11,828 nucleotides of DNA from Calditrichota bacterium (lineage in GTDB: Bacteria > Calditrichota > Calditrichia > RBG-13-44-9): assembly GCA_024276455.1 (NCBI GenBank), contig JAJRXE010000411.1, forward strand, positions 1 through 11,828. The letters are read 5' to 3'. The position numbers and the translations under genes were made by a program. The first letter of the stretch is position 1. Every line of letters starts with the position of its first letter. The notes below the pieces were generated by a model. That model was given only the letters and a program-made list of their open reading frames with translations, was not told the DNA's origin and made no database searches. Shown piece after piece: positions 1-7,379 of the stretch.

Positions 1-663
1 ATCCTCCAGAATCAACTCGCACGTGCTGCTGGAGCGAATGCCCAATTTGTCCTCTTTTTTCCCCACCGAAAAACCGGGAAATTCCCGCTCGACCACAAAC
101 GCAGTAATTCCCTTGTAACCGGCTTCCGGATTCACGTTAGCAAAGATCAGAAAAATATCTGCTTCGCCGGCGTTGGTGATCCACAACTTGCGGCCATTCA
201 AAATGTAGCTGTCGCCATCTTCCACCGCCCGCGTTTTCAAGGCAAAGGCATCGCTTCCCGAACCGGCTTCCGAAAGAGCGTACGCACCTAACTTTTCGCT
301 GGCTAACTGGGGTAAATATTTCTTCTTCAATTCCTCGCTACCCCAGCGCAGGAAAGCATTATTCACCAGGGTATTTTGCACATCCACGTAAATAGCCGCC
401 GCCGGATCTACCTGTGCCAGGGCTTCGATGGCGATAATCGACATAAAAAAGGTGCTTCCCGTTCCTCCCAATTCCTCCGGAATTTCAATACCCATTAATC
501 CCAATTCATAAAACTGGCGGATGATTTCCGGTTTGAATTTCCCTTCCCGATCCATCTCCATGCTGTAGGGTTTAATTTGTTCTTCAGCAAATTCCAGGAT
601 CATATCCCGAAACATTTGCTCATCCTCAGTGAGCATCGTTAGCGGTTGAATCACATTTTCCAT
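1..663 (-). CDS. Acyl-CoA dehydrogenase, N-terminal 221 residues (3' end outside window)
   Basis: The frame is open from an ATG at 661-663 to the window edge, so the C-terminal half is missing. The protein would oxidise an acyl-CoA to the trans-2-enoyl-CoA with FAD, passing electrons to ETF (family knowledge). Residues 12-120 form the helical N-terminal domain, including a GIEIPEELGGTG stretch near 58-69. Residues 129-141 (ALSEAGSGSDAFA) match the acyl-CoA dehydrogenase signature 1 exactly. The beta domain follows, with NGRKLWITNAGEADIF near 156-171 and KLGIRSSST near 206-214, as in short-chain and branched-chain enzymes. The catalytic Glu lies beyond the window, so chain-length preference cannot be judged. 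The start is supported by AAAGGAG 6 nt upstream. It is transcribed divergently from the TPR gene across a region with a 16-bp dyad. Confidence 0.94.
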   Translation of the reverse strand, partial: MENVIQPLTMLTEDEQMFRDMILEFAEEQIKPYSMEMDREGKFKPEIIRQFYELGLMGIEIPEELGGTGSTFFMSIIAIEALAQVDPAAAIYVDVQNTLVNNAFLRWGSEELKKKYLPQLASEKLGAYALSEAGSGSDAFALKTRAVEDGDSYILNGRKLWITNAGEADIFLIFANVNPEAGYKGITAFVVEREFPGFSVGKKEDKLGIRSSSTCELILED

Positions 664-813
664 GACAAACTCCTTTTAAGGTATTTTTGGTGAAAACGCC
701 CGATTTTGAATTTGAGATTGCACCTTTGTGCAACCGTTTTTAAATTATTCCAAAGATTGTCAATTATTTACAAAGGAAAATAACGAATTTTAGATGAATT
801 TCAAGGAAAAAAA
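664..813. promoter_or_regulatory. Divergent intergenic promoter region (acyl-CoA dehydrogenase / TPR gene)
   Basis: This 150-nt AT-rich stretch lies between two head-to-head genes and must hold both promoters. On the minus strand there is a perfect TTGACA (758-763), a candidate -35 for the dehydrogenase gene, but no good TATAAT at 16-18 nt, only an A-rich run near 735-743. On the plus strand AAGGA at 803-807 sits 6 nt before the TPR ATG. No convincing plus-strand promoter can be named. Confidence 0.5.
718..733. promoter_or_regulatory. Perfect 16-bp dyad TTGCAC-CTTT-GTGCAA, candidate operator
   Basis: The two 6-bp arms are exact inverted copies with a 4-nt spacer. The dyad lies 55 nt upstream of the dehydrogenase start, just downstream of a minus-strand TTGACA, where a repressor would overlap the start of transcription. 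Size and symmetry fit a dimeric repressor site (TetR or GntR/FadR-like regulators often control acyl-CoA dehydrogenase genes). Which regulator, if any, binds is unknown. A chance hairpin is possible. Confidence 0.4.
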
Positions 814-1692
814 ATGAAAACAGAAGAACAGGACATTCTCCAAAAAATCGCCGCCGCCCGGGAGGATTACCAGAATCAGCGTTTCCCCCAGGCCATCGAA
901 AAATACCAGGAACTGGTGGAATTACTGCGGGACGACAAGGTGAATTTACCTATTTTGCAGATTGAACTGGGCTGGAGCTATTACCAGAATCTCGATTTCC
1001 AGCGAGCCATCGACATGTTTCAGCAAGCCCTGGAGAGCGAGTTTATTACCCCCGAACAGGAATTCGACTGTTTCCGTCTGATTGGCTTTTCTTACGAAGT
1101 ACTGCAGGAAAACAACCATGCCATTCAATATCTGGAACAGGCTATTTCTTTGAATGTGAAGGAGGATCTCAAAAAGTACGCGTATTTTGAACTGGGAAAA
1201 CTGTACTTTCACAAAGGTAGTTTGTGGGAAACGGAACACTACTTACAAAAAGCCCGGCAGCTGATTCCCGGGGAAGAAACAAACTACCACCTGAGCATTG
1301 ACTATTTTCTGGGTTTTGTTCGCTATTTTCAGAAAAAATTTGAGGAAGCCCGGGAATTTTTCAACAAGATTATTCGTTCCACAGACGATCCCAAAGCCCA
1401 GGCCACCGGTTATTTCGGACTGGCGCATCTGTTCTACCACGATAAAAACTACGTGGCTCTCATCGACACCTGCGAAAAGATTCTCCGCCTGGACGACCAA
1501 TTTTACGACAAAGAGACCCTGGGTTATTTTATGTGCTTCGGTTACCTTCATCTTGGAAAATGGGACGAATTAGAACTCTTTTTACAGGAGCTGGAGAAAA
1601 ATTATCCCAACGGCCGCTATGCCGTGGAGTACTCGAAATTTCGGGACGCCCTGCAAACCCGAAGGATACCAGGTGAAAATCCCGCTTCCTGA
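814..1692 (+). CDS. Tetratricopeptide (TPR) repeat protein, 292 aa, cytoplasmic
   Basis: The protein is almost entirely TPR helical hairpins, about seven of them: near residues 14-47, 48-81, 83-116, 119-152, 159-192, 196-229 and 232-265. Recurrent TPR positions are visible, for example LGWSYYQNLDFQRAIDMFQQAL and LGKLYFHKGSLWETEHYLQKA. There is no signal peptide, lipobox or membrane segment, so it should act in the cytoplasm as a protein-protein adaptor. No catalytic domain is attached and the partner cannot be named. The ATG at 814 follows AAGGA with 6-nt spacing. It is divergent from the acyl-CoA dehydrogenase and on the same strand as the HD-GYP gene 189 nt downstream. The dividing gap contains hairpins, so co-transcription is uncertain. 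It is unrelated in layout to the TPR lipoprotein at 10771-11640. Confidence 0.87.
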   Translation: MKTEEQDILQKIAAAREDYQNQRFPQAIEKYQELVELLRDDKVNLPILQIELGWSYYQNLDFQRAIDMFQQALESEFITPEQEFDCFRLIGFSYEVLQENNHAIQYLEQAISLNVKEDLKKYAYFELGKLYFHKGSLWETEHYLQKARQLIPGEETNYHLSIDYFLGFVRYFQKKFEEAREFFNKIIRSTDDPKAQATGYFGLAHLFYHDKNYVALIDTCEKILRLDDQFYDKETLGYFMCFGYLHLGKWDELELFLQELEKNYPNGRYAVEYSKFRDALQTRRIPGENPAS

Positions 1693-1712
1693 AAAACGAC
1701 CTCAAAAGTAGC

Positions 1713-1742
1713 GGGTTGTTTTGGCCACCCCATCGTTTTTTC
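1713..1742 (+). terminator. Weak terminator-like stem plus T run after the TPR gene
   Basis: A GGGT/ACCC stem (1713-1716 with 1727-1730) is followed after a few bases by six T residues. The stem is only 4 bp and the loop is long, so this is a poor match to an intrinsic terminator. It is listed because its position, 20 nt after the stop, is right. Confidence 0.2.
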
Positions 1743-1771
1743 CCCTTCCTGGAAAGGAGAATCACCTTCCC

Positions 1772-1844
1772 CAAACGGGGGCCGTTTTCCGTTTGCCCGC
1801 TAATCCGACCCTTTTGTTTTTTCAGCTCAAAAAAAGAACAAAGG
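1772..1844 (+). promoter_or_regulatory. Two hairpins in the leader of the HD-GYP regulator gene
   Basis: CAAACGG (1772-1778) can pair with CCGTTTG (1789-1795). Its core AAACGG can instead pair with CCGTTT at 1782-1787, because CCGTTT occurs twice. Further on, a T-rich arm (1809-1822) faces an A-rich arm (1829-1844), giving an imperfect AT-rich stem around the loop CAGCTC. Neither is followed by a T run, so neither is a standard plus-strand terminator. They may simply be leader structure. Confidence 0.25.
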
Positions 1845-1871
1845 TGTCGAAAATAGGGAAAGGAAGAAATT

Positions 1872-1876
1872 GAGGA
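1872..1876 (+). promoter_or_regulatory. Ribosome binding site GAGGA choosing the ATG at 1882
   Basis: GAGGA is followed by the 5-nt spacer TAGGG and then ATG. An in-frame TTG at 1870 also has an AGGA 5 nt upstream, but the ATG is the stronger codon and still leaves the full receiver domain, so 1882 is preferred. Confidence 0.6.
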
Positions 1877-1881
1877 TAGGG

Positions 1882-3405
1882 ATGTCGTTAAATCGTTATA
1901 GTGTGCTGGTTGTTGACGATGAGTATTATTTGGGTCAAATCTTAGCGCAAGCCTTACAAAAAGAAAAATTTGAATCCGTTGCCGTTACCGATGTTGACCA
2001 GGCCATTGACTGGCTGGGTCGCAAGAATTTTGATCTGGTGGTGTCGGACATTTACCTGCCGGGGAAAAACGGGATTGACCTGTTTCACTATGCCAAGGAA
2101 AAACACCGCGACGTTCCGTTCATTTTCATGACCGGAGTTCCCAACCTGCAGATGGCTGTGGACCTCCTCACACAAGGCGGCTACGATTACATTGTCAAAC
2201 CTTTTGCCATACCGGATTTTATTCAAAAAATCAAAAATGTTATTACCACTGCCCAGAAAGAGAAAGCCGAAAAAAAGTTAGTGGAGGATCTAAAGACAAT
2301 CCTCACCCGGCGCCTGGACGAACTGGTGATTTACCACGACATTTTTCAGAGTACGGACGATGGTCTGGTGATTACCGATGTGGAAGGAAACATTGTGAAA
2401 GTAAACCGCGGGTTTGAAAAGATCACCGGCTTAACCAATCCATTGCTAACCGGCCAGTCGCTCTCCATTCTACAGAAAACCGTTTTGCCGGGGCTGTCAA
2501 CCAACCAGATTGTTGAGAAATTAAATCAGAAACTTCCCTGGAGTAAAGAGTTAATCGGGAAACGGTTGAATGGAGAACAGTGGTACGCCAGCATTACCTT
2601 CTCGCCTATTTTCCACGAGGATTCCGAACCGTTTGCTTTTGCCGGATTAATCCGGGATGTTACCGAACAACGGCGGGTGGAAGAGGCTCTGATTTCCAGT
2701 TTGCAGAAGATGAATCAGGCTCAAGAGGCCATCATTTTCGCGCTGGCAAAACTGGCGGAAAATCGCGATGACTCCACCGGCTACCATCTGGAACGAATCT
2801 GCGAATACTCCGAAACCATTGCCCGCGCTTTATTAGAACGTCACATGTTTCCCAAAATTCTGAACGAAGATTTCATTAAAATGCTCTACCGCACCGCACC
2901 GATTCACGATATTGGCAAAGTAGGGATTCCGGATTACATTCTGCTGAAAAAAGGACGTTTAACCGAACCGGAATTTGCCATTATGCGAACCCACGTCGAT
3001 ATTGGGTACAACATTTTAAACTCCATTGCCCAGCGCTACGGAGATATGCCGTTTCTGCGCATGGGGATCGAAATTACCTACTGCCACCACGAACGCTGGG
3101 ACGGTAGCGGTTATCCCCGCGGCTTAAAAGGCAACCGGATTCCCCTTTCCGCTCAGATTGTGGCGATTGCCGATGTGTACGATGCCCTGACAACTGAACG
3201 AACCTACAAAGATGCCTACAGCCACAAGTTTGCCATCGAATTAATGAAGCGGGAACGGGGGAAACACTTTTCGCCTAAAGTCCTGGATGTCTTCCTGGAA
3301 ATTTCCGATCAAATTCAGCTTATCCAACAGAAATACCAACAGCAATCTGCGGAGATTGCCTCCAAACAGGAAGCCATTCCAATGAAAACCTACCAGGAGG
3401 ATTAA
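1882..3405 (+). CDS. Response regulator REC-PAS-HD-GYP, probable c-di-GMP phosphodiesterase
   Basis: This is a two-component output protein of 507 aa (511 if translation starts at the TTG at 1870). The receiver domain spans about residues 6-120, with acidic pair D12-D13, phospho-acceptor D56 (SDIYLPGKNG), T84 and K106. A PAS domain at about 153-268 (STDDGLVITDVEGNIVKVN, ending GLIRDVTEQRR) is followed by a short coiled linker. The HD-GYP domain at about 280-470 keeps the expected motifs: RDDSTGYH (H302), HDIGK (H342, D343), RTHVDIG (H371), HHERWDGSGYP (H402, H403) and IADVYDAL. HD-GYP proteins of this type hydrolyse cyclic di-GMP to pGpG or GMP (family knowledge). Activity here is inferred from the intact metal ligands. 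There is no membrane segment and no adjacent histidine kinase gene, so the kinase partner is unknown. It ends convergently with dapB. Confidence 0.94.
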   Translation: MSLNRYSVLVVDDEYYLGQILAQALQKEKFESVAVTDVDQAIDWLGRKNFDLVVSDIYLPGKNGIDLFHYAKEKHRDVPFIFMTGVPNLQMAVDLLTQGGYDYIVKPFAIPDFIQKIKNVITTAQKEKAEKKLVEDLKTILTRRLDELVIYHDIFQSTDDGLVITDVEGNIVKVNRGFEKITGLTNPLLTGQSLSILQKTVLPGLSTNQIVEKLNQKLPWSKELIGKRLNGEQWYASITFSPIFHEDSEPFAFAGLIRDVTEQRRVEEALISSLQKMNQAQEAIIFALAKLAENRDDSTGYHLERICEYSETIARALLERHMFPKILNEDFIKMLYRTAPIHDIGKVGIPDYILLKKGRLTEPEFAIMRTHVDIGYNILNSIAQRYGDMPFLRMGIEITYCHHERWDGSGYPRGLKGNRIPLSAQIVAIADVYDALTTERTYKDAYSHKFAIELMKRERGKHFSPKVLDVFLEISDQIQLIQQKYQQQSAEIASKQEAIPMKTYQED

Positions 3406-3504
3406 CGCCCGAGAAATTTCCACAGGGCAAGACAATGCCCCGCTACCCACACCAAGACTTTCCGACCGGCTGCGACTGCCCTGGTTGCCGGGACACAGGC
3501 TTAT

Positions 3505-4266
3505 TTACTCAGACAATACCTGATCCATGGTGTAAAGTCCGGCCGGTTTATCCAGCACCCATTTCGCCGCGCGCAGCGCCCCGTCCACGAAAATGCGGCG
3601 ATTTAACGCCTGGTGGTGAAGCGTTACGTTCTCATTCTCCCCCAGAAAAAAAACGGAGTGTTCCCCCACCACCGCGCCACCCCGAACGGCGTGCAAACCG
3701 ATTTCTTTGCCCCGTTGCAACTCTTTTCCGTGCCGGCCAAATACAAAGGCGTCTTCCCCGGACAAATTCAGTTCCCGAGCAATGCGCTCGGCCAACAAAA
3801 GGGCCGTGCCACTCGGGGCATCTTTTTTGAAGCGGTGGTGCTTTTCCACAATCTCAATATCGACACTTTCTTTTAAAATGCGGGCGGCCAGTTCCACCAG
3901 CTTCAGCAGCAAGTTAATCCCCACGCTGAAATTAAACGACTGTACAATGGGAATCGCATGGCTGGCTTGCCGAAAGGCGTCCCGTTGTTCCGGAGTCAGT
4001 CCGGTGGTGCCGCTAACCAGCGGTTTCTGGTATTTCAAACAACTTTGCAGGATGTCCATTGCCCCGGACGGCCCGGAAAAATCGATCGCGACATCACAGC
4101 GGGGAAGCACCTGGGCGGGATCCGCCGTCACCGGGTAATCGTGTGGTCCGGCTTCCACCCGGGCGTCCAGTCCCCCTACTAATTGAAATGTCTCGCTGTC
4201 CTGCAGCGCCGTTACAAGCTCCTGCCCCATTCTTCCCAAAATACCGTTGATGGCAATTTTGATCAT
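3505..4266 (-). CDS. dapB: 4-hydroxy-tetrahydrodipicolinate reductase (DapB)
   Basis: DapB reduces 4-hydroxy-tetrahydrodipicolinate to tetrahydrodipicolinate with NAD(P)H in the cytoplasm, in the route to meso-diaminopimelate and lysine. At 253 aa it is close to the usual length. The N-terminal Rossmann motif GILGRMG covers residues 8-14. SGTTG is at 85-89. The catalytic block EKHHRFKKDAPSGTA spans 141-155; H143 and K147 correspond to the catalytic His and Lys of the E. coli enzyme, and DAPSGTA binds substrate. GEH at 201-203 is also conserved. An acidic D34 after the second beta strand suggests that NADH is accepted. A longer frame begins with GTG at 4275, but AGGTGG lies 5 nt before the ATG at 4266, so the shorter start is used. 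No other lysine genes are adjacent; it appears to be a single-gene unit. Confidence 0.96.
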   Translation of the reverse strand: MIKIAINGILGRMGQELVTALQDSETFQLVGGLDARVEAGPHDYPVTADPAQVLPRCDVAIDFSGPSGAMDILQSCLKYQKPLVSGTTGLTPEQRDAFRQASHAIPIVQSFNFSVGINLLLKLVELAARILKESVDIEIVEKHHRFKKDAPSGTALLLAERIARELNLSGEDAFVFGRHGKELQRGKEIGLHAVRGGAVVGEHSVFFLGENENVTLHHQALNRRIFVDGALRAAKWVLDKPAGLYTMDQVLSE

Positions 4267-4271
4267 GTCAC

Positions 4272-4277
4272 CCACCT
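4272..4277 (-). promoter_or_regulatory. Ribosome binding site AGGTGG that fixes the dapB start
   Basis: AGGTGG on the minus strand stands 5 nt before the ATG at 4264-4266. The alternative in-frame GTG (4273-4275) overlaps this site, so it is an unlikely start. Confidence 0.65.
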
Positions 4278-4317
4278 GTTTTTCTTGCGGTTTTCCCAGT
4301 CTCTTTTACCAGAGGGG

Positions 4318-4345
4318 AATTTAGCGCGAAGCGACTCAAAATCAA
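4318..4345 (-). promoter_or_regulatory. Candidate sigma-70-type promoter for dapB
   Basis: On the minus strand TTGATT (4340-4345) and TAAATT (4318-4323) are separated by 16 nt. Each matches its consensus at four of six positions. It lies about 50 nt upstream of the dapB start and downstream of the hairpin at 4378-4415, a sensible place for independent dapB expression. Confidence 0.35.
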
Positions 4346-4377
4346 GCACAAAATCGGTGCCCAACCCCCGGCAAAAT

Positions 4378-4415
4378 GCGAATCCCCGGACGGCTCATCC
4401 GTTCCGGGGATTCGC
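4378..4415 (-). terminator. Strong GC-rich hairpin after the M6 protease gene, probable terminator
   Basis: GCGAATCCCCGGA (4378-4390) is an exact inverted copy of TCCGGGGATTCGC (4403-4415), a 13-bp perfect stem. A further CGG/CCG pairing sits inside after one bulged base, with loop CTCAT. It lies 40 nt beyond the protease stop on the minus strand. The tract following it in that direction (ATTTTGCC) has only four T residues, so it is an imperfect intrinsic terminator. It could also be an mRNA 3'-end stabiliser or a repeat-family hairpin. Confidence 0.55.
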
Positions 4416-4454
4416 TAAGGTCCAATCCCTGCACCGCCTCCAATTCCCTTGGAA

Positions 4455-6689
4455 TTATTTCATCAGGATCATTTTCTGGGTAGCCTTGAATTGTCCGGCT
4501 TCCAGACGGTAAAAGTAAATTCCGCTCGGTAAGGAGGTCGGTTGAAAATGCACCTGATGTTCACCGGCGTCCTGTTCGGCATCCACCAGGGACAACACTT
4601 TCTCCCCCAACAAATTGAACACGCTCAATTTCACCCGGGTTCTGGCAGGAATCTGGTAACGAATCACCGTGCCGGCATTAAAAGGGTTGGGGTAATTCTG
4701 GGAAAGAGCAAAATGACGCGGTACCGGGCGGTTTCCGGGAACGACGCTGGTGGCCATATCAGCGCTGATTCTGGCCCGAAGATTCAAATCGCCCCCATTA
4801 ATTCCAATGTTGTTGGAAAATGCTACCCCATCGCCGGAGGAGTACGAACGGTGGTCGGAAACCCCGTACTTGTCGAACGAGAGCCCGTACGCTTTATTTT
4901 TGACCCGCAAGACCACAAAGAAATTATCGTTGGCGCCGAGCACCGCCTGATCTCCGGGGAGTTCAATGGTGTGCCAGCCCGAGGACGGCACCTGCCCGCT
5001 GACGCTCACCAACAAACCGCTGGGTGTGGTGAGGTCAAAATCGGAATAAACCAGCAACTCGTAATCGGTTGGTCCCTCGCGGAAACCTGCATCCACCGCC
5101 TTCAGGGTGCCCGCCAGGGTGGTTTGAAACAACACGCCACCCCAGATATCCTGCGGACTCGAATATCCCCACCCCCAACCGGAGATTCCGCCCTCGTCGT
5201 ACGCCAGCACATAGCCCAGAGGTTCCCGGACGGTCACGTCCACATTCATGGTCGCCCCGGAATTGCTGATATTTTTTATCTCCACCCCGGTCGTCAAGCC
5301 GTCGTAATCTTTACTGTTGGGGCTGGAAAGGTCGGTAAACGCCCGGTTATTTGAGGTACCGGGAAAAAGGTCGCCGGCATCTCCCCGATTGGTTTTATTG
5401 TCCAGGTCTGCCCGTCCGTCTGCTTCCTCCACGTCAACTAATTTGTGCAATTCATTCCGATTTCCCGAGCCACCCCACCAGGCAAAGGGGCCCCACTGCT
5501 GATTCTCATCCACATGGTAAATAATCAATCCGTCGCCGTTGAGGTAGGTGTCGAATCCCACTTTCTGCCGATTCTCAAACAGAAAATAGCGGCTCCACTG
5601 ATAGCCATCTTCCCAAACCAGGTAAGCTTCGGGATTGGTTTCGGACTGTCTCACGGTTAACCCACTTACATTTTGCGTAACCACACTGGGATTGAGCCAC
5701 CCTAATTTCATTTTACTCCAGGCGGTCATGTGAGAAGGGGTTTCGGCATGGGCGCCGTCGCCTCCCCAACTTCCCGAAGCCATCAGTCCCCATTCGCCAA
5801 TCCCGTTGGAAGAGCCGTCAATATCGTACAAATCCGGCAGGCCCAATACATGACCGAATTCGTGGGCGAACACTCCCAGGGGCCGAATCACTCCCCAGCC
5901 GCTGCCGCCACCTGCTTCTTCCGGACAAATGAAAAAGGTACTTACGATAATGTTACCGCCATTTGCCGAGGGATCATTGGTCACGTATTCATTGCTCCCT
6001 AGATTACTCATGTGCGGCCAGATATTGTTGTTCCCGGGGTACCAATCCGGTCCGGGCCCGGCACAAACAATCCCTACGGCGTCCACGTACCCATCATCGT
6101 CGCCGGAATTGGGCACCCCATCCGGACCGTCGTTGTCATATAGACTAAAATCCACGGTGGGATCTGCCTTCTCCACGATGTTCCTCACAAATCCCTTGGC
6201 ATTCTGGGGGTAGTTCGCGTTCAACCCGTTATTGTCGCTGGCGTAATAGGCCTGGCCCTGATCCGCCGTAAACCAGCCATACACCGTTCCGGTAACCTGA
6301 AATTGCCCGTAAGAAATCTCATTGTAATATTCGGTGAGGGTCCCAGTGGGATTATTGTCAAAAAGCAAATTCTGAAAGTCCTGCACCGTAAACGTTCCGG
6401 TTGTATCGCTGTATTGACCCAACAAAATCGGTAAAACAAAATGATCGGCATTCAACTTTTGGAGAGGCAGTTCGCCACGACTCATTTTTTCCAACAAAAG
6501 GCGACGATTTTCCAGGCGTTTCATCCAACCCGGATCTCCGTAGGTCACCACAGCGGGATTTTGCAAAATGGTATTCCAGAACCCCGCTGGAAAGCTCCCC
6601 CGAGAAGGCGGATTCGTCGCCTGCGTTCCCCCCACCAGCAAGAATAAACCCAAAACGGCGTTCAAAACTCCTTTTTGTATCCGGTTCAT
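4455..6689 (-). CDS. Secreted M6-family zinc metalloprotease with FlgD-like C-terminal sorting domain
   Basis: The 744-aa protein begins with a signal peptide (basic NRIQK, hydrophobic 8-20, likely cut near GGTQA, residue 24). The catalytic domain carries H276-E277-F278-G279-H280-x2-G283-x2-D286, the HExxHxxGxxD zinc site of immune-inhibitor-A-like M6 peptidases. An Asp-rich run at 185-203 (DNDGPDG, then SGDDDGYVD) looks like a calcium site. The region from about 490 to 650 is a Gly/aromatic-rich beta domain of unknown role. Residues 654-744 form a FlgD-like Ig-fold tail starting LSQNYPNPFN and ending with a short basic KMILMK. Such tails direct proteins to surface export, commonly through a type IX-like route, in FCB-group bacteria (family knowledge; the route here is inferred). 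A GGGG tract precedes the ATG. The lipoprotein gene lies 64 nt upstream on the same strand, so they may be co-transcribed. Confidence 0.94.
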   Translation of the reverse strand: MNRIQKGVLNAVLGLFLLVGGTQATNPPSRGSFPAGFWNTILQNPAVVTYGDPGWMKRLENRRLLLEKMSRGELPLQKLNADHFVLPILLGQYSDTTGTFTVQDFQNLLFDNNPTGTLTEYYNEISYGQFQVTGTVYGWFTADQGQAYYASDNNGLNANYPQNAKGFVRNIVEKADPTVDFSLYDNDGPDGVPNSGDDDGYVDAVGIVCAGPGPDWYPGNNNIWPHMSNLGSNEYVTNDPSANGGNIIVSTFFICPEEAGGGSGWGVIRPLGVFAHEFGHVLGLPDLYDIDGSSNGIGEWGLMASGSWGGDGAHAETPSHMTAWSKMKLGWLNPSVVTQNVSGLTVRQSETNPEAYLVWEDGYQWSRYFLFENRQKVGFDTYLNGDGLIIYHVDENQQWGPFAWWGGSGNRNELHKLVDVEEADGRADLDNKTNRGDAGDLFPGTSNNRAFTDLSSPNSKDYDGLTTGVEIKNISNSGATMNVDVTVREPLGYVLAYDEGGISGWGWGYSSPQDIWGGVLFQTTLAGTLKAVDAGFREGPTDYELLVYSDFDLTTPSGLLVSVSGQVPSSGWHTIELPGDQAVLGANDNFFVVLRVKNKAYGLSFDKYGVSDHRSYSSGDGVAFSNNIGINGGDLNLRARISADMATSVVPGNRPVPRHFALSQNYPNPFNAGTVIRYQIPARTRVKLSVFNLLGEKVLSLVDAEQDAGEHQVHFQPTSLPSGIYFYRLEAGQFKATQKMILMK

Positions 6690-6753
6690 TTTTTTCCCCT
6701 TTATTTGAATCGTTATTTTCTGCCTTGTCCGCTTACACGGACTTATTTTTCTC

Positions 6754-7239
6754 TTATTTGGGTGACAAAGCGTGCCACCGGTAAAACAACCACTGGCGCT
6801 TTTCCGGTCCGGCGCTCAATTCAATTAAAAATTTAACTTTTTCACCTCCTTTCAATGTTCCGGCTTGAAGCAACTGTTGATTGCGTGGATCTTTCAGATC
6901 TATTTTGACCCGTTGCCCCTCGCTAATCTGAAATTTGGGCCTGATTTCGAGGGTATCCCCCACCTTTGCGAACCCCCGTTCTCCCTCTCCCTGGAAAACA
7001 GAATCGATCCGTACCCGGATCCGAAATTCCCCCTTCCCCTCCGGGAATACCTTCAACACCGTCGCCAGTACTTCACTGCGGTTCTCCTGAATCGTTCCGC
7101 TCTGCGTCGTTTTCTTCAGATTGGGCGTTTGAACCGGGCTCTTCTGGCCGGAGGATTTTTGCCCCCCGGAACAGCTTATCAGCAGCACCACCCCGATGAT
7201 CCCCCGGATTAAAACCATCCACCGAATCTCTTTCCTCAT
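6754..7239 (-). CDS. Small lipoprotein of unknown function, 161 aa
   Basis: I do not recognise a family. The N-terminus has a basic start (MRKEIRW), a hydrophobic stretch at about 8-20 and the lipobox LISC, making C23 the probable lipidated residue. It is followed by a Ser/Gly/Lys/Gln-rich tether (about 24-50). The mature domain (about 55-161) alternates short hydrophobic strands with charged turns, for example EVLATVLKVF, FRIRVRIDSVF and KVKFLIELSA. This is consistent with a small beta-barrel or OB-like fold, but that is only a reading of the pattern. Start: AAGG 5 nt before the ATG; a second in-frame ATG at codon 8 has a poorer site. It is upstream of the M6 protease on the same strand with 64 nt between, so they may share a transcript. 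An accessory or inhibitor role for the protease is possible, but nothing in the sequence shows it. Confidence 0.78.
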   Translation of the reverse strand: MRKEIRWMVLIRGIIGVVLLISCSGGQKSSGQKSPVQTPNLKKTTQSGTIQENRSEVLATVLKVFPEGKGEFRIRVRIDSVFQGEGERGFAKVGDTLEIRPKFQISEGQRVKIDLKDPRNQQLLQAGTLKGGEKVKFLIELSAGPEKRQWLFYRWHALSPK

Positions 7240-7379
7240 GGTGACCTTCCCCGATTTGGTTCCCTGTTTTCCCGGGCTCCCGTTTTTGGAACCTGTTCCG
7301 TTTGAATTACTACTGCCAATTGCTTTCCCCTCGCTTTTTTCAAGTAGAAGGGGCTGCTCCTATTGTTCAACACAAACTT

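Noticed and set aside
3406..3504. Short stem GGGCA/TGCCC between the convergent HD-GYP and dapB genes as a bidirectional terminator
   Set aside because: Five base pairs and no T run on either side; not supportable as a terminator.
3435..4138. Several plus-strand frames opposite dapB
   Set aside because: Pro/Arg/Ser-rich shadows; the dapB frame has all catalytic motifs.
4542..5354. Plus-strand open frame of 270 codons opposite the M6 protease
   Set aside because: It lies wholly inside the protease gene, has no ribosome site or recognisable domain, and its opposite frame has signal peptide, zinc site and export tail in one continuous reading.
6727..6758. GTCCG-CTTACA-CGGAC hairpin followed on the plus strand by a T-rich tract, terminator-like
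   Set aside because: The stem is only 5 bp and no plus-strand gene precedes it. On the minus strand, where the genes are, no T tract follows.
7288..7299. GGAACCTGTTCC dyad upstream of the lipoprotein gene
   Set aside because: Arms of 5 bp with a 2-nt centre are too short to claim as an operator without other copies; mentioned only within the gap entry.
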